Shown here in pieces: positions 56,252 to 64,000 of a stretch of DNA of 64,000 nucleotides (position 1 is its first letter; every line of letters begins with the position of its first letter). The translations under genes and the position numbers were made by a program. The notes under the pieces were generated by a model. That model saw only the letters and a list, made by a program, of their open reading frames with translations. It was not told the DNA's origin and did no database searches. The stretch comes from Batkoa obscura. Taxonomy: Eukaryota; Entomophthoromycota; Entomophthoromycetes; Entomophthorales; Batkoaceae. The DNA lies in assembly GCA_030770535.1 (NCBI GenBank), contig JASVEC010000023.1, positions 434,001-498,000 of the forward strand, written 5' to 3'.

Positions 56252-58349
56252 ATGGCAAGTAATATTGATAACGGAGCTACTCAAGCTGAAAAATTATATA
56301 AAGATGAAGTAACTGGTGAAATGGTTTCTAAATCGTAATATTTTTATCTATTTTTTAATTATTTATTGACTGTTTCAAAGTGAATTAAAACGCCGTATTA
56401 AGCAGCGTGAAAAGGAGCAAAAAAAGGTAAAAAAGGATTAACTAGACAATTCAAAATTATTTAACTTTGAATTTAGGCTGAAAAAGAAGCTGCTACTCCA
56501 AAAGTCGCTAAAAAAGAAAGTGATAACGCTGAAGACTTAGAAGCTGACTTAAACCCAAATGTAAATCTTTTAAACTGTATTTCTGTAATACTAATAAGTT
56601 TTAGCAATATTTTGAAATTCGTTCAAAAGCTGTCAAGAAAATCCAAAATGATGGTGGTAATCCATACCCTCATAAATTCAAAGTCGATATCTCTTTACCT
56701 ACTTTTATTGAAAAATATGGTTCTATCCAAAATGGTGAAAAATCAGAAGATATTGTAACTGTTGCTGGTAATTTTTATAATTGTATAATATGTCCTATTT
56801 ATTAATTCATTTTAGGTCGTATCCATAATAAACGTTCATCTGGTGCTAAATTAAGATTTTACGATTTACACAGCGAAGCCGTTAAAATTCAAATCATGGC
56901 TAATGCCCAGTAGGTTTTATTAATTAATATTTCAGCTTATGTATTTATCTATCTTATAGAGATTCTGAACGTGATTTTGCTGAAGTCCATGACTGCATTC
57001 GCCGTGGTGATATTGTTGGTGTAAAAGGACATCCAGGACGTACCAAGAAAGGTGAATTATCAATTTTGCCTTTAGATGTTCAAGTGTTATCACCATGCTT
57101 ACATATGTTACCTACCGCCCATTTTGGATTTAAAGATTTAGAAGCTCGTTATCGTCAGCGTTATTTAGATCTTATTATGAATAATAATGTTAGGGATAAA
57201 TTTGTTACTCGTTCCAAAATTATCAAGTTTGTCCGTCAATACTTAGATAATAGTGGTTTCCTTGAAGTAGAAACCCCAATGATGAACATGATTGCTGGTG
57301 GTGCTACTGCTAAGCCTTTCATCACCCATCATAATGATCTCAACATGGATTTATATATGAGAATTGCACCAGAACTTTATCTTAAGATGTTAGTTGTCGG
57401 TGGTTTGGATCGTGTTTATGAAATCGGGAGATTATTCAGAAATGAAGGTATTGATATGACCCATAACCCTGAATTTACCACTTGTGAGTTCTATATGGCT
57501 TATGCTGATATGTATGACCTTATGGAGATTACAGAAAATATGCTTTCTTCTATGGTTAAATATCTTACTGGTGGTTACAAAGTTAAATATCACCCACATG
57601 GACCTGAAGGTGAAGAATATGAAATGGATTTCAGCCCGCCATTCCGTAGAATAAACATGATTGAAGGGCTTGAAGAAGCTCTCAATGTTAAATTCCCTCC
57701 AGCCACTGAATTCTATTCAGATGAATTTAATAAATTCTTATCGGATTTATGTATCAAGCATAAGATCGAATGCTCTGCTCCACGTACTAACGCCAGAATG
57801 TTAGATAAATTAGTTGGTGATTTCCTTGAAGTACAATGTATTAGCCCCACTTTTATCACTTGCCATCCACAAATGATGAGTCCATTAGCTAAATGGTAAG
57901 GAGATTTATATCAAAACATTATCTATATTCATAAACTATTTTAGGCATCGTGATTTCCCAGGATTAACTGAAAGATTTGAATTATTCTGTGCTACTAAGG
58001 AAATATGTAATGCATATACCGAATTAAATGATCCATTTGATCAGCGTGAGCGCTTCGGTATGCAAGCTAATGATAAAGCGGCTGGAGATGATGAAGCACA
58101 AGTTATTGATGAAAACTTCTGTACTGCCTTAGAGTACGGATTACCCCCCACTGGTGGATGGGGTATGGGTATTGATCGTCTTACCATGTTCTTAACCGAC
58201 TCTAATAACATCAAGGTAAAATTTTAATATCAATTTACAAGTAGTAATTTTACTTAAATGATGTGATTTTTTAGGAAGTTATTATGTTCCCAGCTATGAA
58301 GCCAGAAGAAGAAGGTGCTAAACCTACTGTTGCTCATGCTGATAATTAA
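56252..58349 (+). CDS. KRS1: lysyl-tRNA synthetase, class II, cytosolic
   Basis: Charges tRNA-Lys for cytosolic translation. Eight exons: 56252-56334, 56381-56426, 56477-56560, 56605-56767, 56816-56909, 56960-57895, 57945-58215 and 58275-58349. The joined frame is exact, 583 aa, near the 591 of yeast Krs1. Introns are 44-59 nt with GT-AG ends; the third contains a TACTAAT branch site. A basic N-terminal extension (~70 residues, [14 protein letters not shown]) is typical of eukaryotic enzymes and can bind tRNA. An OB-fold anticodon domain (~125-215) follows, then the catalytic core: motif 2 [20 protein letters not shown] (316-335) and motif 3 [15 protein letters not shown] (540-554). There is no mitochondrial targeting sequence at this start. 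Confidence 0.96.
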
Positions 58350-59549
58350 ATAGATTTATTTTTAAAATAAAAGAGGTTGAATGTGATTATTATCTAAGGT
58401 CGAATTCATACAAAAACATTTGTTATAGGTATTTTGAAATTTTAGATTAAAACTTCCTTTTAATGGGTTACTTAAATTTTTATAAAAAAATTGTCGAGGG
58501 ATAAAAAATAACCTTTTGAAAAAACGCCAATGAGTTATTTTGGAAGGCGTGGTTTATTATTATAAGTTACTTTTATAATGGATACTACTTGTTAGATGAA
58601 AGTGGCATAATCAAAGCCATTTTTGATTTGGTTTGGTTTATGGTGTAACTGTAAAGTTTGGAATTGTTAGCAGTCTAAATTCGCTTCCAAAAACGAAGAC
58701 CTTTTTAGCATACTAAGTAATACAAATGAATAGCCTTCAAATTGTATCATCTTGAAATGACTTTTACACCTGCTTCAAAAGATAAGTGCTTATGAGGTTT
58801 GATTAAATTATAAAAATAATCAAAATGAAAGTCGTTTTTTATTCATCTTTCAAGTTTAGAATTTGAGCGATTCTTAGACAAATAATCAAAATACAAACTG
58901 TTAAGTCAAAGGTCAAAAAATAATCCCACTAGAGTTTATTTGATCCATATTTGAGTATCTTGTTTATTCTGTTAAACAGTCTCTTTTTAATATAATTATA
59001 AATCAAACTGTTATTGAAAATGATTTTCTATAGCCAATACTGAAGTTTTATGAACGCTTCGTATTTTAATCAAAGAATGTAGATAATAAATAATTATAAA
59101 GCATACATTGGTTTATTTCAAATTACTTTTATATATGGAAATAGCTTCTATTTAATATTTTGTCCATTTTTAGACAATAAAATGTAAAAAATATCTGACA
59201 TAAGTTAAAACATAATCTTTAAAATGAGGTTTTAATTTTTGATTTTTTTAAGTCATCTATTACTAAAACAAAATCTTTTGAGCTCGTAGTAGTGTGTTTT
59301 TACTAAACTTCATGGAAAATAAGGAGTGATGGTTTTAATCACTCAAGAAAAACATTCAATATCTAATATCTAATTATGAGTAATTAAATAGCTATTATTC
59401 TATTTTATTAATCGGTTTTATCAAACACTAATTTGTGCTATTAAAAAAGAAATGTTGCCCAAAAACAAATTAGTTTGAGGATAAGCTTAATTTTCTCGAA
59501 TATATTTTAAAAATTTCTAAATAAAATTGACTTTTTATCAATTTGAAAA
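58350..59549. other. intergenic between KRS1 and MRD1
   Basis: 1.2 kb AT-rich; no gene, RNA or foldback element recognised. Confidence 0.6.
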
Positions 59550-62143
59550 ATGTAAAATAATAGTAGTGTACATTGGATAGCAGCTAAATTATTTTTAGGA
59601 GTAGAGTTATAATCAAAAATTTACCAAAGCATTTAAAGGAAGACAGATTAAGAGAACATTTTCAAAAACAAGGTCATGTAACCGATGTGAAGTTGATGAA
59701 AAAAAGGTAATTGAATTTATGAATTTATAATAAAATACTAAGTATTATAAAGTGATGGTACTTCCCGAAAATTCGCTTTTATTGGTTTTAAAACAGAGAA
59801 AGAAGCCAAGGCAGCTGTTCGTTATTTTAATAACACTTTTATAGATACTTCAAAAATAACTTTGGAAATTGCTAAACCGGTAATAAAATTGAAAATGAAA
59901 AAAAACAAAGTTTAAACTTAGCTATAGGTTGGTGACTCCAGCTTACCCAAACCATGGAGTAAAATCAGTTTAGAAAAAGCCCAGAAAGAAGAAGAGAAAA
60001 GAAAAGAGTCCGAAGTAAAAATAGTAGAAGAAAGGAAAATGAACCAAAATATGGAACTATTAAAGCAGGCTGAAAAAGACCAAAAATTGAAAGAATACCT
60101 TGAAGTATATCAAAGTAGAACTCAAACAAAGACTTGGGCCAATGAAGATACTGCGAATAGTTTCCAACCTAAAGTTAAAGTCCAAACTGTCAAAAGTAAA
60201 AAGGCTGGTGGTGAAAATGTCGTTCTAACTAAAACTCATCTTACTTTCGATAATGATGATGATGATGAATATCAAGATTTGAATAAAGATACAAAAGTGG
60301 AGGAGGAGAAAGAGAAAGAACTTGAAAAAGATGAACTAGTTTTTGACAATAATGTATCTGATATGGATTATTTAAAGGCAAGAATGAAACAAAATGTTTC
60401 AGACGAAAAGGAAATTGACGACAATAACGAAAAAGAAGAACCAAAACAAGGGTTAAAAGATGAACTAGAAGAGAAAACTCAGAAAACTGAGATAAAAGGT
60501 AAAAATTATTTCATAAACTAGAGACTTTAGTTAATTTGTATTTTTTTAGAAGAATTAAGTCCAGAAGCACAAATTTTAGATAATGGTAGATTGTTTGTAC
60601 GTAATTTACCATATACATGTACCGAAGATGATCTTAGAAAATTATTTGAAAAACATGGTCCGCTATCAGAAGTCCATATGCCAATCTCCAAAGAAAGTAA
60701 AAAACCTAAAGGTTTTGCCTATATATTATATTTGTTACCAGAACATGCTTTGAAAGCATTCAATACTTTAGATAAAAGTTTTTTTCAAGGCAGATTATTA
60801 CATATACTTCCATCCAAAGATAAATTGAATACTGAAGTAAACCTTGATGATCAAAACTTGAGTTTAAGGAAGAAAAAAGAGCTTAAAATGAGACAAATGG
60901 CAACAAATTCCTACAATTGGAATTCATTATTTCTGTCACAAGATGCAGTAGCTGATGCAGTAGCTGCAAAATTAGGTATAACCAAAGGGGAGTTAATGGA
61001 TCCAGCCTCAGATGATTTAGCTACTAAATTAGCTACAGCTGAAACTAAATTACTCATGGAGATTAAAGACTTTTTTGAAGAGCATGGCGTTGATTTATCC
61101 GTTAGTAATAAAGAAAAAAGCGACACTGTGATAATTGTCAAAAACATACCATATGGTACTGAAGAATCTCAATTGCTCGAGTTATTTGGAAAGCATGGAG
61201 AAATAGAAAGAGTTCTCATACCACCATCGAAAACTATTGCTATCATTGAATTCAAGCACCCGACTGAGGCAAGAGCAGCCTTCCGCCACCTTGCATATAG
61301 AAGATTTGGAGACGCACCCCTCTATTTGGAAAAAGCACCTAAAGATGTGTTTAAGATGAAAGTAGAGAAGAAAATTGAACCAAAAGAAGAAAAAGTAGTC
61401 ACTATTGAAAAGATTCTAGCCAAGGAGGAAGAATTAGTCGAAGGAGCTACACTATTTGTTAAAAACTTAAACTTTGAAACAACTAAAGAAAGATTACAAG
61501 AATGTTTTGAAGTATTTTTAGGATTCAAATCAGCAATAGTTAGAACCAAACCAGATACCAAGAATCCTGGAAAAACTTTATCGTTAGGGTTTGGGTTTGT
61601 TGAATTTGACTCTCCGGAAAATGCAGCCTTGGCTATGAGTGGGAGACAAGATTATATGTTAGATGGACATAAATTAGTTATTAAAATATCAGAGAGAGCT
61701 ACAAAACCCAAGAAAGAAGAATCTAAACCTGTTAAAGGAGCCAAATTACTCATAAAAAATATTCCCTTTGAAGCTACTAAGAGGGATATCAGAGAGCTAT
61801 TTAGGTATTTCATAGTGACTAAAGTATTCGTTATTTTTATTTATTTATTTTATTTAGCACCTTTGGTACCATTAAAACACTTAGATTACCTTCTAAATTT
61901 TCTGGAGGACATCGTGGTTTCTGTTTCATAGAGTTCATAACTGAAAAAGAAGCAGCTAAAGTAATGGACAATCTTTCTCATACCCATTTGTATGGTAGAC
62001 ATTTAGTTATTACTTATGCAGACGAAGATGAATCGGTTGATAAGTTAAGAGAAAAAGTTAAATCTCAATTCGATAAAGATAACCAACCCAAGAAGAGAAG
62101 AGTTGTTTTAGAAGATGAAGAAAATGAAGGAGATATGTTTTAA
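59550..62143 (+). CDS. MRD1: MRD1-type pre-rRNA processing protein with five RRMs
   Basis: Nucleolar RNA-binding protein needed for 35S pre-rRNA processing and 40S subunit formation in yeast. Proposed exons: 59550-59551 (AT of the start codon only), 59599-59706, 59753-59879, 59928-60498, 60550-61804 and 61858-62143; the frame is exact, 782 aa (yeast 887). RRM1 starts at residue 2 (SRVIIKNLPKHLKEDRLREH), as in MRD1. A charged coiled-coil and acidic linker follows (~80-265), then RRM2 (GRLFVRNLPYTCTEDDLRKL, ~281-360), RRM3 (TVIIVKNIPYGTEESQ, ~461-533), RRM4 (ATLFVKNLNFETTKERLQ, ~567-655) and RRM5 (AKLLIKNIPFEATKRDIREL, ~665-745). The split ATG is inference: no in-frame ATG lies directly before RRM1 in unspliced DNA, and ATG forms when the 47-nt intron is removed. 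Confidence 0.93.
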
Positions 62144-63313
62144 TTATTATAGAATCTATAGAGTAAACTTTTGTTAAATTAACCAACTATTCTTATCGAA
62201 AATATATTAATAAAGTAAGATTAAATTTTTTTACAATGTTATCATTATTGAACATTTTATTGAATGTAGCTTTACAGTTACAGGAATATCATTTAATTAA
62301 TTTATGAGATGGGCTGTAATTGAATTATATAAATTTTTTCCTCTCTAATCTAATGTGAATAGTTTCAAAAAAGTACTTGTCTAAGGCAGTATTTATTTGA
62401 TTCAGCAATATAAGAATAGGATTCGGTTGCATAAATGCTTCAATATTTAAGATTACATCTTTCATAAAGAGCATATTATAGCAAATGATGAATATGAAAT
62501 GTATGGAATCGATGACCTCTTTCATCATGATTTTGTTTATAAATTAGTAATTTATATAAAAAAACCTTTAAATATTATTCGATGTTTTTACAAAATCAGC
62601 AATAATTTTATGTCTATACACATGAAGGTTTCTACATTTGATGCTGTACTATTCAAAGATAAAAATTGACATTGATATATAATTAGAATGTACTTTATAA
62701 TGCTAACGCATTTCTGAAGATACTGTTTATTTTATTACTTATTTTGCTTTTTACTTGATAATTTTTAACTTACCGGGAGTGGTGCAAAAGCTTGGATTTT
62801 ATTTTTTAGTTTCTCAATGACCATGCTTGAACATTATAGTTTAAATCTTATGCAATTAATTATTATACTTCATGAATAAATGAATTTTTCTATAAAACAC
62901 TGTTCAGTAAACAATATAAAGAAGCAATATATTTAACATAATCAAAAATCCAAGAAGAAACTCATCGACCAATTAATAGCCTATATAAATTATACCTTGA
63001 AAGAAGCAGATATTACAATATAAGCTTTAATACTTGATCCATGTTTTAAAGAAATATTAAACTAATATTTTAAACTGCAATTCTAAAAAACACAAGGTCA
63101 AAAATAGAATATGGGCATGTTTTTTTGCGTTTGTTTTACTAACAATTTTTCCGCTCAAATAGTACTTAAGGGAAAAAGCGATGAAGCCAAAAAAATTCCC
63201 ATATAGCCTTTAAAAAAAATAATGCCAAACGAAGATTGAATAATGATGTATAAAGCAAAAAAAAACTTCAATCTTAAAAGATGTAATTTATTAATATAAT
63301 GAGAGCTCATAAA
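62144..63313. other. intergenic with foldback element
   Basis: No gene recognised; short open frames lack features. Foldback element at 63113-63200. Confidence 0.6.
63113..63200 (-). mobile_element. foldback MITE copy 24
   Basis: GGGCATGT left, ATTCCC right, ATAT on both sides. It lies about 115 bp from the stop of the multi-Kunitz gene. Confidence 0.87.
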
Positions 63314-64000
63314 CTAACGAATTCTACAGGTTGAGTTACATTCCTCAATGCTAGTAAAAGCAAGACATCCACCACAACCACCATAAACGTCTTCAACACA
63401 TTTGCCTTTAGATGGATCAAAATGATAAGATGGGAAAGCTCCACGACACATTCCAGAGTCAGTTTTGATGTAACATTTTCTATCAAATTTGACTAAAGGA
63501 TTGAAAATTACATCTGGAATTTCAACTTTGCAAGATTCTTGAGAGAAAGAGCCATTAGTTTTGGGTTCTTCTTTCTTGGCTGGTTGACTGTTCTTTTTTA
63601 CACATGAGCTTTCACATTCTTGCTTACTTTCAAACACAAGACATCCATCAGCACAACCTCCAAAGGAATCTTCAATACATTTACCAGTAGCTGAGTCAAA
63701 GTGATAAGATTCAATAGACATACGACACATACCAGGTTCAGTCTTAATAAAACATTTATCATCTAATTTTTTCAAATCAGCGGATAAGTTATTAGGCTTA
63801 TTAACTTTGCAAGAGCCCTCCATTTTTCGTTCTTGTGGCTTAACTTGAGTAGCTGGTTGGTTACTCTTTTTTACACATGAGCTTTCACATTCTTGCATGC
63901 TACCGAATACGGAGCAACCATCAGCACAGCCACCAAACATACCTTTGATACATTTATTTTGTTTTAAATCAAAGTGATAGGAAGGGAAGCCAGCACGACA
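63314..64000 (-). CDS. multi-domain Kunitz-type protein, 3' part (5' end outside window)
   Basis: Open from the window edge to the stop at 63314: 228 residues containing the end of one Kunitz unit and two complete ones. All keep the family's 8-Cys plan, including the x18 gap from the extra upstream Cys (GSCKVNKPNN..., ESCKVEIPDV...). The last unit has GGCGGC instead of GGCxxGC, one residue shorter. All three P1 residues are Arg (CRAGF, CRMSI, CRGAF). Units are joined by longer Lys/Gln/Pro-rich linkers (KSNQPATQVKPQ, KNSQPAKKEEP), unlike the compact two-domain genes. The gene is separated from the main cluster by the housekeeping block, so the family is not confined to the palindrome. Signal peptide cannot be seen. 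Confidence 0.9.
   Translation of the reverse strand, partial: CRAGFPSYHFDLKQNKCIKGMFGGCADGCSVFGSMQECESSCVKKSNQPATQVKPQERKMEGSCKVNKPNNLSADLKKLDDKCFIKTEPGMCRMSIESYHFDSATGKCIEDSFGGCADGCLVFESKQECESSCVKKNSQPAKKEEPKTNGSFSQESCKVEIPDVIFNPLVKFDRKCYIKTDSGMCRGAFPSYHFDPSKGKCVEDVYGGCGGCLAFTSIEECNSTCRIR

Overview
The window reads as nuclear DNA of a very AT-rich eukaryote with the standard genetic code. Housekeeping genes carry many 45-65 nt GT-AG introns, some with CTAAT-type branch sites. GARS and AIRS are fused without GART, and an MRD1-type five-RRM protein is present. This fits an early-diverging fungus best. That placement is inference; nothing here fixes the genus.

Layout. (1) 1-21 kb: four intact genes and two decayed copies for secreted alpha/beta hydrolases, three identical tRNA-Phe(GAA) genes, one complete 2,464-bp DNA transposon (10165-12628) and many ~100-bp foldback elements. 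(2) 21.6-42.7 kb: a cluster of intronless secreted two-domain Kunitz-type inhibitors (eight open, one broken). Six of them sit on the arms of a nearly perfect ~5.97-kb inverted repeat (25797-31763 and 36707-42669) around a 4.9-kb spacer with two more. (3) 43-46.8 kb: a nest of the same transposon family, with a complete copy (43384-45847) inside an older reversed copy, followed by a third remnant. (4) 47.5-62.2 kb: intron-rich housekeeping genes: an unrecognised acidic protein, ADE5,7, KRS1 and MRD1, plus a relic of a KDM3-type JmjC gene. (5) 63.3-64 kb: the 3' part of a longer multi-Kunitz gene running off the window.

Main observations. The ~24 foldback elements match the left and right ends of the complete transposon joined together, and share its GGGG termini and roughly 4-bp A/T-rich target duplications, so they look like its non-autonomous derivatives. 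The Kunitz units follow an almost invariant eight-cysteine pattern (C-x18-C-x8-C-x15-C-x7-C-x3-C-x8-C-x3-C), a Kunitz fold plus one probable extra disulfide. Domain 1 varies at the reactive P1 residue (Arg, Tyr, Ala) while domain 2 is nearly constant. Both secreted families are mosaics of homogenised cores and divergent ends, as expected from gene conversion. Together these describe a fast-evolving secreted-protein compartment beside a conserved housekeeping block.
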